A stretch of 52,172 bases of DNA from Paenibacillus alkaliterrae (GCF_021532375.1 NZ_JAKGAP010000048.1:1-52172); one strand, 5' to 3'. Positions 8,106-18,275 are shown, numbered from the stretch's first letter. Program-made: numbers and translations. Notes: generated by a model from the sequence alone, not told the origin.

Positions 8106-9851
8106 ATGACAGATACGAAGAGTACATCAGAGAAAAGAATAGTTGGATTAGGTGTGTCGGAAGGCATACGAATAGGCAAAGCTTTCGTCTATCATCCTGT
8201 AAAACTTGAGCAGATCGCCGAGAGCAAGGCTGAGCTGCCTGAGCACGAGCTGGTAAGGCTGGAAAGAGCAAAGTCGTTATGCATCGAGGAGCTAAACGTT
8301 CTTGTCGAACACGCCAAGCAGACGCTTGGCGAAGAAAAAGCAGCGATCTTAAAAGGCCAGGTCAGCTTTCTGAATGACCCGGCCTTCTATCCTCCGATGC
8401 AGAAGCTGATTCAAAATGAACAATGGTCTGCCGAAACCGCCGTACTGCGAACGGTGAAACAAGTCGCTGGCTTATTCGAGAGCATGGCCAGCGAATATAT
8501 GCGCGAAAGAGCCGCCGACGTACGCGATGTCGGCAGCAGGCTGATGACACTCCTCGTCGGACACCAAGGCGCGCGACTGACAGACATTAATGAAGAGGTC
8601 ATTCTTATTGCCGATGACCTTACCCCTTCCGATACGGTTCAACTCAATAAACAATATGTGCTCGGATTCGTGACACGGATCGGTGGAAAAACATCCCACA
8701 CCGCTATTCTCGCCGGCTCGCTCGGCATTGCAGCCGTACTTGGCGTTGGCCCGGCTATTGAGACCATCCAACACGGCGATGAGCTGATCATCGACGGCTC
8801 CACAGGCGAATGTGTGCTGCAGGCTGATGAAGCAACAAAGTGTTTATTTGCGGAACGGATGGCGAGAGAGCAAGCCGAACAGGAAAGTCTGAAGGCTTAC
8901 TCCTCCCTCTCCGCAGTGACGAAAGACGGCTTCTCCGTAGAAATCGCGGCGAATATCGGTACGCCGCAGGAGACTGCCGGGCTGCTGGACAAAGGCGCCG
9001 AAGGAGTCGGCTTATACAGAACCGAGTTTTTGTTCATGAGCGCAGCCGATATGCCTTCTGAGGATATGCAGTTCCAAGCCTACCGCGGAGCGGCGGAAGC
9101 GATGCAGGGGCGCCCTGTCATTATCCGTACGCTGGATATCGGCGGCGACAAGGAGCTGCCTTATCTCGCGCTTCCGGAAGAGATGAATCCGTTTCTCGGC
9201 TACCGGGCGATTCGGCTCTGCCTGGACCGCAGGGAGCTGTTTCTCGCGCAGCTGCGGGCGATTATCCGCGCCAGCGCTTACGGCCAGGTGAAAATCATGT
9301 TCCCGATGATCTCCGGCATGGAAGAATGGCGCGCGGCCAAAGCGCTTTATGAGGAGGCTCGACAGCAACTGATTGCCGAGGGCGTAAAAATCGGCGAATC
9401 GATCGAAGTCGGCATTATGATCGAGATCCCTTCCGCCGCCCTTTTGGCTGATCGACTAGCTAAGGAGGTAGACTTCTTCAGCATCGGAACAAATGATTTG
9501 GTACAGTATACCGTCGCCGTCGATCGGATGAATGAGAAGGTCGCATACTTGTACGACTACTTCCATCCTTCCGTCCTTCGGCTCATTAAGCTGGTCATCG
9601 ACGCCTCGAACAAGCATGGCAAATGGACCGGTATGTGCGGCAGCATGGCGGGCGACCCGCTTGCTGCTCCCCTGCTCGTCGGGCTTGGCCTCCATGAATG
9701 GAGCATGTCGACCTCGGCCATTCAACGAATCAAACAAACGATTACGGGTCTTGAACGCAGCTCCTGCGAGCAGCTTGCCGAGAGGCTGCTCGAGCTGGAT
9801 ACGCCAGCGGAGATCCGCGCGGGGCTTACCGCTTTTTTACAGCAGAATTGA
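8106..9851 (+). CDS. ptsI: PTS Enzyme I (phosphoenolpyruvate-protein phosphotransferase)
   Basis: A 581-residue Enzyme I that takes phosphate from phosphoenolpyruvate and gives it to HPr. The N-terminal HPr-binding and phosphohistidine domains include GGKTSHTAILA with the active histidine (H198 from this ATG). The C-terminal PEP-binding barrel has GLYRTEFLFM, IRTLDIGGDKE, GTNDLVQYTVAVDR and the catalytic cysteine in GMCGSMAGDP (C511). All active residues are intact and the length is normal. Start is ATG 8106 or TTG 8103: AAGGAGG lies 11 and 8 nt upstream respectively. It closes an operon that encodes a complete chain from PEP to fructose. Confidence 0.93.
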   Translation: MTDTKSTSEKRIVGLGVSEGIRIGKAFVYHPVKLEQIAESKAELPEHELVRLERAKSLCIEELNVLVEHAKQTLGEEKAAILKGQVSFLNDPAFYPPMQKLIQNEQWSAETAVLRTVKQVAGLFESMASEYMRERAADVRDVGSRLMTLLVGHQGARLTDINEEVILIADDLTPSDTVQLNKQYVLGFVTRIGGKTSHTAILAGSLGIAAVLGVGPAIETIQHGDELIIDGSTGECVLQADEATKCLFAERMAREQAEQESLKAYSSLSAVTKDGFSVEIAANIGTPQETAGLLDKGAEGVGLYRTEFLFMSAADMPSEDMQFQAYRGAAEAMQGRPVIIRTLDIGGDKELPYLALPEEMNPFLGYRAIRLCLDRRELFLAQLRAIIRASAYGQVKIMFPMISGMEEWRAAKALYEEARQQLIAEGVKIGESIEVGIMIEIPSAALLADRLAKEVDFFSIGTNDLVQYTVAVDRMNEKVAYLYDYFHPSVLRLIKLVIDASNKHGKWTGMCGSMAGDPLAAPLLVGLGLHEWSMSTSAIQRIKQTITGLERSSCEQLAERLLELDTPAEIRAGLTAFLQQN

Positions 9852-9858
9852 ACTATCA

Positions 9859-9898
9859 AGAGAAGACGCGTCGCTTTGCCGCGATCTTCTCTTTTTTT
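9859..9898 (+). terminator. Rho-independent terminator of the fru operon
   Basis: AGAGAAGACGCG pairs with CGCGATCTTCTCT around a short loop and is followed by TTTTTTT. It lies 8 bp after the Enzyme I stop. Confidence 0.9.
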
Positions 9899-9920
9899 GC
9901 GCTTCCACATTTAAGCGGTC

Positions 9921-10763
9921 TTAACGCCGCAGATTCCAGCCGTTCGTTCCGTATTTCTGCCGTACAAGCCGGGCCGCAAGTGCTTCCTCATAGTCGGACA
10001 ACGTTCCCGGCAATAATGCCGCGCCGAGGCCTTTGGCAAAACCGGCTCGAAACGCTTCTTCAACAACTGGGATGTCGACAGGCGGTCTGTTATTTACTTT
10101 CAAACATGCGTTTACAGCAATCGCCTTATCCTCGAATTGGTTCATCATCCGGTCTTTCGATTGGTCATCGGGAAACCGGAGCAATTCAAACAGCAGCCCG
10201 ATATCGAGATCGAGCAATACAGAACCGTGCTGGAGAATGACACCCTTTGACCGCATCTGCGCGCTGCCGGCAATTTTTTTGCCCTGGACAACCAACTCAT
10301 AACGTGAGGGAGAATCAAAACATGCGGAAGAAACAGCCCCAGCGCATGCTTTCGATTCTCCATCCGAATTGCCCAGTCCGGTCATTTCCGCTTCCAATCC
10401 AAGGTTGCGAAAGCCATGCAGCAGCCCCGCGCTCAGCACACGGTAAGCTTCCGTCACACTTGCAGGTATCCCGGGATGGGACTGCGATACGATAAGACTG
10501 TACGTCAGCTCGCGATCATGGAGCACGGCCCGTCCTCCGGTAGCCCTCCGAACGAAACCGATGCCGCGCTGATGCAGCGCCTTCAAGTCCACTTCCCGTT
10601 CCGCCCGTTGAAAATAACCGATAGAGAGCGTCGGCGGATTCCAGCCGTAAAATCGAACCGTAGGGGGCGTTCGCCCCTCGTAATGCGCAATCAGCATCGC
10701 TTCGTCAATGGCCATATTTTCAGCCGGAGAGCGGCTTCCAGTGTGCACGTACCTCCAAGACAT
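9921..10763 (-). CDS. lipM: Octanoyl-[GcvH]:protein octanoyltransferase LipM
   Basis: A 280-residue biotin/lipoate protein ligase-fold enzyme. The signature SSACFDSPSRYELVVQGKK carries the acyl-accepting cysteine (C148) and the conserved lysine of LipM, and GSAQMRSKGVILQHGS follows. LipM moves octanoate from acyl carrier protein to GcvH, the first step of lipoyl assembly in Bacillus. The ATG at 10763 is chosen because GAGGGAG lies 6 nt upstream; an upstream ATG at 10787 lacks a good site, and the shorter form begins like Bacillus LipM. It lies just downstream of gcvH, its expected substrate, on the same strand. LplJ-type lipoate ligases are an alternative but lack this cysteine context. Confidence 0.9.
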   Translation of the reverse strand: MSWRYVHTGSRSPAENMAIDEAMLIAHYEGRTPPTVRFYGWNPPTLSIGYFQRAEREVDLKALHQRGIGFVRRATGGRAVLHDRELTYSLIVSQSHPGIPASVTEAYRVLSAGLLHGFRNLGLEAEMTGLGNSDGESKACAGAVSSACFDSPSRYELVVQGKKIAGSAQMRSKGVILQHGSVLLDLDIGLLFELLRFPDDQSKDRMMNQFEDKAIAVNACLKVNNRPPVDIPVVEEAFRAGFAKGLGAALLPGTLSDYEEALAARLVRQKYGTNGWNLRR

Positions 10764-10817
10764 CCGATTCTCCCTCAGGTTTAACATCCCCCCCTGTCGC
10801 CCCCCTGCATTGTTCGA

Positions 10818-11204
10818 CTAAGTTAACGACCGGTATCTTTCCGCTGTCAGCAGCTTGTCAAGCGCATCCTTGACACTTCCTTGAACTTCCACTTCTACAA
10901 TCCAACCGCCCTCATAAGGTTCTTCATTTACAAGCTCCGGCTGATCGATGAGCGTTTCATTCACTTTCGTCACGGTTCCGGAGACAGGACAATACAGCTC
11001 GGAAACCGTCTTGACCGACTCGATCGTCCCTATACTTTCCCCGGCGCTAACCGCCGTTCCAGGTTCTGGACATTCAACAAAAACAATGTCGCCAAGCAGG
11101 CTTTGCGCATAATCGGTAATGCCGATCCGCACGATTTGTCTTTCAACCGCCAAAGCCCATTCATGTTCCAAGGTATATGCCAACTGCTCTCTTATCTCAC
11201 TCAC
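10818..11204 (-). CDS. gcvH: Glycine cleavage system H protein
   Basis: A 128-residue lipoyl carrier protein. The lipoyl-lysine motif GTIESVKTVSELY carries K65, and EHEW near the start and LVNEEPYEGGW near the end are family signatures. GcvH shuttles the aminomethyl group between P and T proteins and, in Bacillus, also relays octanoyl/lipoyl groups. The frame is open upstream to an ATG at 11255, but neither that ATG nor the one at 11219 has a ribosome-binding site. GTG at 11204 has GAGGCGG 6 nt upstream and gives the usual family length. It is divergent from gcvT-PA-PB and followed by lipM. Confidence 0.92.
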   Translation of the reverse strand: MSEIREQLAYTLEHEWALAVERQIVRIGITDYAQSLLGDIVFVECPEPGTAVSAGESIGTIESVKTVSELYCPVSGTVTKVNETLIDQPELVNEEPYEGGWIVEVEVQGSVKDALDKLLTAERYRSLT

Positions 11205-11400
11205 CGCCAACCGCCTCATTTCATTGAAATTTGAAAGATAATGCCGGCTCCGCATGTTTGACTACCTGTACCGCATACTTATGTAACAAAGGCTGAATTA
11301 CCTTACTGAAACATACGCCCGTTGCGGCAAAGACATGCTTAAGCGGAGCATTCTATCCCGAGCAGAAACTTTCTGGATCACTAAAAAAAGAGGTGATGGA

Positions 11401-12510
11401 ATGAACTTATTAAAACGTACGCCTTTGTTCCACCTTTATGACAACCATCCTTCCGTCCGCTGCATCGACTTTGGAGGCTGGGAGCTTCCCGTACAGTTTT
11501 ACGGCATTCAGCGGGAACATGACGCCGTCCGCAGGCAGGCCGGATTATTCGATGTATCCCATATGGGGGAATTTCTTATAACCGGGAAATATGCGGAGTC
11601 TTTCCTGCAGCGAATGACCACGAACGATGTTTCCCGTCTTGTCGATGGCCAGGCCCAATATACGCTGATGTGTTATGGAGACGGCGGCATCGTCGATGAT
11701 CTGCTCGTATACAGGCTGTCCGCAGACCAATTTCTTCTTGTCGTCAATGCGTCCAACATCGATAAAGACTTGCAATGGCTGCAGGATCATTTAAACGGCG
11801 ATGTAATGATTGAGAACCGATCGGAGGAAACCGCGCTGCTTGCCCTGCAAGGCCCCCTCGCGGCAGCAATCTTGTCGAGGGTATCCGATGTTCCCGTTCA
11901 GTCGCTTCCTTGGTTTCATTTTATTCACAAAGCTTCGGTTTGCGGAATATCCGCTCTTGTTTCCCGCACCGGCTATACCGGAGAGGATGGGTTTGAAATC
12001 TATGCCGCAGCAGAGGATGCCGAGCAAATATGGACTGGCCTGCTTCAAGCAGGCGAAGCGGACGGCCTGATTCCCGCGGGACTGGGCGCACGCGATACGC
12101 TCCGCTTTGAAGCCAGGCTGCCGCTGTACGGACAAGAGCTTTCGAATCATATTTCACCGCTGGAGGCGGGCCTTGGTTCCTTTGTGAAGCTCGATAAAGG
12201 CGAATTTATCGGGCGAGAAATGTTAGCCAAGCAGAAACGCGAGGGAGTGACCCGAAAACTGGCCGGACTCGAAATGGTAGAGCGGGGCATCCCGCGGGCC
12301 CATTATCCCGTGTTCGCGGACGGAGTACGGATCGGTGAAGTTACTACAGGAACTCAATCGCCTACCCTTAAACGCAATCTTGGGCTTGCGCTTCTGGACA
12401 TCGGCTACACCGAACCGGACACCGAAGTTTGGGTGGAAATTCGGGGGAAGCAATTAAAAGCCTGTATCATCAAAACCCCTTTTTATAAGCGGGAACGACT
12501 GTCGCCATAA
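11401..12510 (+). CDS. gcvT: Glycine cleavage system T protein (aminomethyltransferase)
   Basis: A 369-residue folate-dependent aminomethyltransferase that releases ammonia from the GcvH-bound aminomethyl group and forms 5,10-methylene-tetrahydrofolate. The family regions [46 protein letters not shown] and [12 protein letters not shown] are all present. Start is ATG 11401 with AGAGGTGAT just upstream; upstream in-frame starts reach 11335 but add non-conserved residues. It is first of a gcvT-gcvPA-gcvPB operon. The 140-bp leader shows no glycine riboswitch that I can recognise. Confidence 0.95.
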   Translation: MNLLKRTPLFHLYDNHPSVRCIDFGGWELPVQFYGIQREHDAVRRQAGLFDVSHMGEFLITGKYAESFLQRMTTNDVSRLVDGQAQYTLMCYGDGGIVDDLLVYRLSADQFLLVVNASNIDKDLQWLQDHLNGDVMIENRSEETALLALQGPLAAAILSRVSDVPVQSLPWFHFIHKASVCGISALVSRTGYTGEDGFEIYAAAEDAEQIWTGLLQAGEADGLIPAGLGARDTLRFEARLPLYGQELSNHISPLEAGLGSFVKLDKGEFIGREMLAKQKREGVTRKLAGLEMVERGIPRAHYPVFADGVRIGEVTTGTQSPTLKRNLGLALLDIGYTEPDTEVWVEIRGKQLKACIIKTPFYKRERLSP

Positions 12511-12530
12511 CAGGGAAAAGGAGCGAATCC

Positions 12531-13895
12531 ATGATGAAACATCGCTATTTGCCGATGACAGAACAGGATCAGAACGAAATGCTGCAAACGATTGGCGCTG
12601 ACTCGATCGGACAGCTCTTTGCAGATATTCCGGAATCGGTAAGATACACAGGCAAACTGCCGATGTCGGAAGCGCTTGACGAGGATGCACTGCTCAGGCA
12701 CATGAGCAGCTTGTCGAATCAGAACGCGGATTTCGACCGTTACACCTGCTTTCTTGGAGCGGGTATTTATGATCATCATATCCCCGTTGTCATCAATCAC
12801 ATCATTTCCCGATCTGAGTTTTATACGGCTTATACCCCTTATCAGCCTGAAATCAGCCAAGGTGAGCTTCAAGCGATATTTGAATTCCAATCCTATATTT
12901 GCGAATTGACCGGCATGGCCGTCGCCAATGCCAGTATGTACGACGGTGCAACCGCTCTTGCGGAGGCGGCCGCTCTTGCCGGCGGAGCCACAAAACGCAG
13001 GCAAATAATCATTTCCCGTACCGTGCACCCGGAAGCCAGGGAAATCGTAAAAACCTCGGCACACGGTTTAAACATGAAAATAATTGAGATCGGTCATTCG
13101 AATGGCGTTACCGACTTGTCCGAGCTGGAAGCGGCAATGTCAGAGGATACTGCAGCCGTACTCATTCAGAGCCCCAATTTCCTCGGCTGCATAGAGGACG
13201 TCCGCTCAATTGAACCGGTTGTGCATGCCAAGGGAGGGCTGCTCGTCATGAGCGTCAATCCGCTTTCGCTCGGTTTGCTGGAGTCTCCCGGACAGCTTGG
13301 AGCGGACGTTGCCGTCGGGGATGCTCAACCGCTGGGCATCCCGGCAGCGCTCGGAGGACCGACCTGCGGATTTTTCGCTGTTTCCGAACCGCTGATGAGG
13401 CGTATGCCGGGTAGAATAGTCGGCCAAACCGTCGACCGGGACGGAAAACGCGGATTTGTCCTGACGCTGCAAACGCGGGAGCAGCATATCCGCCGTGAAA
13501 AGGCGACCTCGAATATTTGTTCCAACCAGGCGCTGCTTGCGCTTTGCGCTTCGGTCTATATGTCGGTAATGGGGAAAACGGGCATACAGGAAGCCGCCCT
13601 TCTTAATCTGCGCAAAGCGCATTACGCAGCCGACAGTATTCGCGCTTCAACCGGAGGAGCCATGACCCTTCCTTTCTTCTCCTCCTTCTATAATGAATTT
13701 GCCGTCAAGCTTTCGGATGGGACGGATGTCAAAGCTTTGAACGCCAGGCTTCTGCAGGCCGGATTTCTCGGAGGATACGATTTGGGAGACGCTTATCCGG
13801 AGCTGAAAGGACATATTCTGATCGCTGTAACCGAAAGAAGAACTAAGGACGAAATCGACCGATTCGTCCTTGAACTGGAGGCTTGCCTGTCATGA
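12531..13895 (+). CDS. gcvPA: Glycine dehydrogenase (decarboxylating) subunit 1
   Basis: A 454-residue alpha subunit of the two-part P protein that decarboxylates glycine with pyridoxal phosphate and loads the aminomethyl group onto GcvH. The opening [12 protein letters not shown] and the regions [27 protein letters not shown] and [11 protein letters not shown] are diagnostic. Length matches the Bacillus subunit. AAGGAG lies 7 nt before the ATG. The PLP lysine is in the partner subunit. Its stop overlaps the gcvPB start by 4 nt, suiting 1:1 production. Confidence 0.95.
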   Translation: MMKHRYLPMTEQDQNEMLQTIGADSIGQLFADIPESVRYTGKLPMSEALDEDALLRHMSSLSNQNADFDRYTCFLGAGIYDHHIPVVINHIISRSEFYTAYTPYQPEISQGELQAIFEFQSYICELTGMAVANASMYDGATALAEAAALAGGATKRRQIIISRTVHPEAREIVKTSAHGLNMKIIEIGHSNGVTDLSELEAAMSEDTAAVLIQSPNFLGCIEDVRSIEPVVHAKGGLLVMSVNPLSLGLLESPGQLGADVAVGDAQPLGIPAALGGPTCGFFAVSEPLMRRMPGRIVGQTVDRDGKRGFVLTLQTREQHIRREKATSNICSNQALLALCASVYMSVMGKTGIQEAALLNLRKAHYAADSIRASTGGAMTLPFFSSFYNEFAVKLSDGTDVKALNARLLQAGFLGGYDLGDAYPELKGHILIAVTERRTKDEIDRFVLELEACLS

Positions 13896-15349
13896 AACCC
13901 GAAAAAGCGTTAATCTTTGAACTAAGCAAACCGGGACGCATCGCTTACTCCCTGCCGGAATGCGACGTTCCTGATGTCGAGCCGTCCGAACTCATTCCTT
14001 CACATCTGCTTCGCAGCAAGACGGCTGAATTCCCCGAAGTGTACGAGGTTGATGTCATCCGCCATTATACGGAATTGTCGCGCCGCAACTTCGGTATCGA
14101 CAACGGTTTTTATCCGCTCGGCTCATGCACAATGAAATATAATCCGAAAATCAATGAAGATGTCGCTCGTTTCTCCGGCTTCGCCAAAATCCATCCTTAT
14201 CAGCCGGAAGAAAGCATCCAGGGTGCGCTCGAGCTGCTGTATACGCTGCAAAATGATCTCGCCGCACTAACCGGCATGGACCAAGTGACCCTGCAGCCTG
14301 CTGCCGGTGCGCACGGCGAATGGACCGGGCTCATGCTCATTCGCGCTTATCATGAAAGCAGAGGCGAACAACGCACGAAGGTCATCGTTCCGGATTCATC
14401 CCATGGAACTAACCCTGCAAGCGCAACGACCGCCGGCTTTGCAACGATTACCATTCCATCGAACGAACGCGGAATGGTCGATTTGGATGCGCTGCGCGCC
14501 GCTGTAGGAGCCGACACAGCCGCACTCATGCTCACCAATCCGAGCACGCTTGGTTTGTTTGAAGAACAAATCGTCGAGATTGCGGAAATTATTCATGAAG
14601 CAGGCGGACTGTTATATTATGACGGAGCCAACTCCAATGCCATCATGGGAATCGCCCGACCCGGCGACATGGGCTTTGACGTGGTGCATCTGAACCTGCA
14701 CAAAACGATGAGCACGCCGCACGGAGGCGGCGGTCCCGGTGCGGGGCCGGTTGGAGTCAAGAACAAGCTCATCCCGTTTCTGCCGAGGCCCGTCGTCTGC
14801 AAACAAGCAGACGGGACTTTCGCTTGGGATTTCGACCGGCCGCAGTCGATCGGCCGCGTTAAAGCCTTTTACGGCAATTTCGGCATCCTAGTCCGCGCCT
14901 ACGCTTATATACGCACCTATGGACCGGAGGGGCTTCGCCGCGTTTCGGAATGCGCCGTGCTGAACGCCAATTATATGATGAACAGGCTTGCTCCTTATTA
15001 CGAGGTTGCCTATCCAGGCGTATGCAAGCATGAATTTGTCCTGTCCGGCAAGAAATTGAAAGCCTTTGGCTTGCGAACGCTTGATGTCGCCAAACGGCTG
15101 CTTGATTTCGGCTACCACCCGCCAACCATTTATTTTCCGCTAAACGTCGAGGAATGCATCATGATTGAGCCGACGGAAACGGAAAGCAAAGAAACGCTGG
15201 ATGCGTTCATCGACGCTATGATCCAAATTATAGAAGAAGCCGAGCACGATCCCGATCTTGTTCGGAATGCTCCTTACACCACTGTCGTTAAACGGCTCGA
15301 TGAAGCGACAGCCGCCCGAAAGCCGGTGTTAAATTGCAACTGCGGTTGA
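13892..15349 (+). CDS. gcvPB: Glycine dehydrogenase (decarboxylating) subunit 2
   Basis: A 485-residue beta subunit of the P protein. The PLP-binding lysine is in [32 protein letters not shown] and HPYQPEE are further family marks. Start is ATG 13892 (ATGA overlap with gcvPA) with GGAGG 10 nt upstream; a TTG three codons earlier is too close to that site. A terminator follows. The dihydrolipoyl dehydrogenase (L protein) is not in the window and is presumably shared with other complexes. Confidence 0.95.
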   Translation: MKPEKALIFELSKPGRIAYSLPECDVPDVEPSELIPSHLLRSKTAEFPEVYEVDVIRHYTELSRRNFGIDNGFYPLGSCTMKYNPKINEDVARFSGFAKIHPYQPEESIQGALELLYTLQNDLAALTGMDQVTLQPAAGAHGEWTGLMLIRAYHESRGEQRTKVIVPDSSHGTNPASATTAGFATITIPSNERGMVDLDALRAAVGADTAALMLTNPSTLGLFEEQIVEIAEIIHEAGGLLYYDGANSNAIMGIARPGDMGFDVVHLNLHKTMSTPHGGGGPGAGPVGVKNKLIPFLPRPVVCKQADGTFAWDFDRPQSIGRVKAFYGNFGILVRAYAYIRTYGPEGLRRVSECAVLNANYMMNRLAPYYEVAYPGVCKHEFVLSGKKLKAFGLRTLDVAKRLLDFGYHPPTIYFPLNVEECIMIEPTETESKETLDAFIDAMIQIIEEAEHDPDLVRNAPYTTVVKRLDEATAARKPVLNCNCG

Positions 15350-15365
15350 TTAACACAGCTGTCTA

Positions 15366-15407
15366 ACAAAAGCGACGATCCCGCTAAGCGGAAATCGTCG
15401 CTTTTGT
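15366..15407 (+). terminator. Terminator of the gcvT-PA-PB operon
   Basis: ACAAAAGCGACGAT pairs with ATCGTCGCTTTTGT around a GC-rich loop. The symmetrical A and T flanks would let it stop transcription from either side, including the leftward YmaF-like frame. Confidence 0.85.
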
Positions 15408-15410
15408 CCG

Positions 15411-15737
15411 TTAACAATAATCCGATTCGTTGCCTGTTTTTCCGCAATACTGATGTGAATGAGGGGTCAAACCGCTGAGCGTTGTACAGCCTTCGAAATA
15501 ATGGTAGTGTCCGCCTCCCCGAAGCGGTATGGCGGGTCCGGTCGTTCCTTTAATGATATGCTTATGATCGTTATCCACGGACGTAAAGGTACAATAATGA
15601 TGAACATGTTGAACTCCCGAAGGCGCTAGTTCCGTCCTGCCTGCATACCGGTGATCGTGGCCAACGTCAAAAGAAGTGACTCCCGAAAACTCATGGGAAT
15701 GAATTAATATATGACCGATACGGTAGAACGTTTTAAG
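15411..15737 (-). pseudogene. YmaF-like histidine-rich protein, start codon missing
   Basis: Leftward translation ending at TAA 15411-15413 gives about 108 residues with many histidines: HSHEFSGVTSFDVGHDHRYAG, then QHVHHY, NDHKHII, GGGHYHYFEG and TPHSHQY. This layout resembles the YmaF family of small Bacillota proteins of unknown function; the histidine clusters suggest metal binding. The frame is closed by TAA at 15738-15740 and contains no ATG, GTG or TTG before the conserved part, and no ribosome-binding site is visible. Either the 5' end has decayed or a non-standard start is used. It sits alone between gcvPB and a GH3 gene. The family assignment is from remembered pattern, not a search. 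Confidence 0.6.
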
Positions 15738-15878
15738 TTAAAAGTGGAATTGGAGAATAATATTACAACATAAACCATAACGATCCAAATCTGTTTTTCA
15801 TTGTATCCCTAGGATGAGCTCCAGGCGTTTTAATGGAACAGATGATTCTCCGAATCTCTCCCTCCTACCGCCTATTAA

Positions 15879-18173
15879 TCAAGATTTGCGAACGAACAAG
15901 CTATCCTCAAGATAACAATCGGAAGAGCTGCCAATCCGCACTAAAAATTCTCCTTCTTCGACGACAGGCTGCATCGACGCATCCAGTAGTTGCAAATGTT
16001 CCGCAGATAAAGTAAAGGTCACAGTCGTGCTCTCTCCCGGCTGAAGCACAATTTTCTTAAAACCTTTCAATTCCTGTTCAGGTCTCGTTACGGAGCTTAC
16101 AAGATCCGATATATATAACTGCACAACTTCCGCACCTTCAACCTCGCCAGCATTCATCACATCTACACTCGCCTTGGCGATAACGTCATCGGTTAGGTCA
16201 ATTGGCTGGATACGTAAATGTTCATATTTAAATTCGGTGTAACTCATTCCATAGCCAAATGGATACCGGGGTTTCATGTCGGTTTCTAGATATCGGCCTC
16301 TCGTCCGTTTGTTGTTGTACACCAGCGGCAATTGTCCCGCATGCCGTGGAATGGAGATTGGCAATTTCCCAGAAGGGTTGGCATCACCGAATAACAGATC
16401 GGCAATCGCATGGCCGCCTTCTTGACCTGGATACCACGCTTCAAGAATGGCATCTGCATGCTCATCAACCCAAGGCTCAATGATGGGCCGACCATTAATA
16501 TAAACAACGACCAGCGGCTTTCCGAGCTTGTGTATTGCTTGTGCCAGCTTCAATTGTACGCCGGATAAATGGAGATCAGCGCGGTCTATACCTTCACCGC
16601 AATCCATATCGCTTGCAGTACGGTCAGTAACCAGCGAAGCGCCGGTCCTTAAGTCAATTGTTCCTTCTCCAAAATCACGTGCACTGGAGCCTCCGAGCAC
16701 AAGAACTGTAATATCCGCTTCAGCGGCACAAGCGACGGCTTGATCGAAGCCCTCCTCCGATACATCCTTAACCCTGCAACCAGGAGCGTAAAGCACGTCT
16801 CCCTCCGAATCGGCCAATTTGGCACGAATGCCATCCAGTACGGTTACGACCTTTTCCCGTGGCTGGGGTGAGGTGTAGTCGCCAAGCTGATTGTAGATCA
16901 GATCGGCGTTCGGCCCGATAACCGCAATCCGCCTCCCATCCCTCGCAAGCGGAAGTAAACGCTTGTCATTCTTCAGCAATACAGAACCTTCTGCCGCTAC
17001 CTTCCGAGCTATTTCCTTATGTTCGGCAGCTCCAATCAACATCTCTGCCTGTTCGGGATTAACATACGGATCATCGAACAATCCTAGTCGAAACTTCACG
17101 GTTAAGATTGAGACCACCGATGCATCGATCTCCTCTTGCGTAATTAGCCCGCGATTCAGCGCCTTAAAAAGATGACCGCGGAACATTACACCGGACATCT
17201 CCATGTCCACGCCCGCACGCAGCGCCATTGCAGCAGCGTCCTCTCCATTAGCCGCTACATTATGTCCGCGCTCAAGCATATTTATGGCGCCGCAATCGGT
17301 AATGACGAAGCCGTTAAAGCCCCAATCCCGTCGCAGCACATCCCTGAGCAGATACTGGTTCGAGGTACATGGCGTACTGTCAATCTCATTGTAAGCGGTC
17401 ATAATCGACACTGCCCCCGCTTCCACGCCTCGGCGGAAGGGCAGCAAATCAATCTCATGCAGCTCCCGCAAGCCCATATGAACCGGTGCCCCGTTCCTGC
17501 CCCCTTCGGAAGCCCCGTATCCAACAAAATGCTTTAACGTCACACCAATGCTATCCTTACGATCAAGTCGGTCACCCTGCATTCCTCTTACTGCGGCAAC
17601 GGCCATCTCCCCGACAAGGAACGGGTCCTCCGAAAAATTTTCTTCTGTCCTTCCCCAACGAGGGTCTCGTACAATATCCAACACCGGCGAGTAAGTAACG
17701 GCTCCGCCTTGGCTGCGCGTTTCCACGGCCACAGCTCTGCACATCCGCTCATAGAGCGCCGGATTCCAAGTAGATCCGATCGAGAGAGGCACCGGAAAAA
17801 CCGTCGCTCCGATTGCCATGTGACCGTGGGAGCATTCCTCGCCGAACAGAATGGGTATGCCTAACCGGGAATGTTCAACAGCATACTTTTGAATCAAGTT
17901 AACTGCCTCTGCCCCTTCGCGGGGTGACATCCCTGTCTCCAGGGTCACCTCTGTCCACGGATCGGCTCTTAATGTTCCGTATAAGGATCCGACCCCATAT
18001 CGTTTCACTTCTTCTTGAAAAAAATCGGACAGTGAGACGCCGCCTCCGTTTTTATGAAAGGTTTTCCATCCAAAAAGCTGAATCAACTGACCGATTTTCT
18101 CCTCAATTGACATCAGACCGAGCAGATCGGCGACCCGTTCCGCTGTCGATAACGAAGGATTCCGATAACGCAT
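15879..18173 (-). CDS. Glycoside hydrolase family 3 (beta-xylosidase/beta-glucosidase type)
   Basis: A 764-residue GH3 enzyme that should release terminal beta-linked sugars from oligosaccharides. The N-terminal barrel contains KHFVGYGASEGGRN, the YSPVLDIVRDPRWGR region and the nucleophile D293 in ITDCGAINML. The C-terminal half has the alpha/beta sandwich (VLVLGGSSARDFGEG) and a fibronectin type III-like tail (LKGFKKIVLQPGESTTVTF). TDCG around the nucleophile resembles xylosidase-type members, but the substrate cannot be fixed from sequence. No signal peptide is present, so it is probably cytoplasmic. ATG 18173 is chosen over 18197 because AAGGAG lies 9 nt upstream. It follows the LplA-type binding protein gene, with a hairpin between them. 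Confidence 0.9.
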   Translation of the reverse strand: MRYRNPSLSTAERVADLLGLMSIEEKIGQLIQLFGWKTFHKNGGGVSLSDFFQEEVKRYGVGSLYGTLRADPWTEVTLETGMSPREGAEAVNLIQKYAVEHSRLGIPILFGEECSHGHMAIGATVFPVPLSIGSTWNPALYERMCRAVAVETRSQGGAVTYSPVLDIVRDPRWGRTEENFSEDPFLVGEMAVAAVRGMQGDRLDRKDSIGVTLKHFVGYGASEGGRNGAPVHMGLRELHEIDLLPFRRGVEAGAVSIMTAYNEIDSTPCTSNQYLLRDVLRRDWGFNGFVITDCGAINMLERGHNVAANGEDAAAMALRAGVDMEMSGVMFRGHLFKALNRGLITQEEIDASVVSILTVKFRLGLFDDPYVNPEQAEMLIGAAEHKEIARKVAAEGSVLLKNDKRLLPLARDGRRIAVIGPNADLIYNQLGDYTSPQPREKVVTVLDGIRAKLADSEGDVLYAPGCRVKDVSEEGFDQAVACAAEADITVLVLGGSSARDFGEGTIDLRTGASLVTDRTASDMDCGEGIDRADLHLSGVQLKLAQAIHKLGKPLVVVYINGRPIIEPWVDEHADAILEAWYPGQEGGHAIADLLFGDANPSGKLPISIPRHAGQLPLVYNNKRTRGRYLETDMKPRYPFGYGMSYTEFKYEHLRIQPIDLTDDVIAKASVDVMNAGEVEGAEVVQLYISDLVSSVTRPEQELKGFKKIVLQPGESTTVTFTLSAEHLQLLDASMQPVVEEGEFLVRIGSSSDCYLEDSLFVRKS

Positions 18174-18209
18174 GCTTGCACTCTCCTTGCTGCTCATGCT
18201 TTTTTTTGT

Positions 18210-18251
18210 AAAACTAGGTTGTCACCTATCAACAGGGAACAACCTCGTTTT
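18210..18251 (-). other. Intercistronic hairpin after the binding-protein gene (locus A)
   Basis: AAAACTAGGTTGT (210-222) pairs with ACAACCTCGTTTT (239-251), one mismatch. On the leftward transcript no T-run follows, so it is more likely an RNA stability or processing element than a terminator. It separates the binding protein from GH3. Confidence 0.6.
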
Positions 18252-18275
18252 ATCCATTCACTATATTTCAGAGCC

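Noticed and set aside
11256..11400. Possible glycine riboswitch in front of gcvT
   Set aside because: The leader is too short for the tandem aptamer and I could not find the conserved aptamer core sequences or paired stems.
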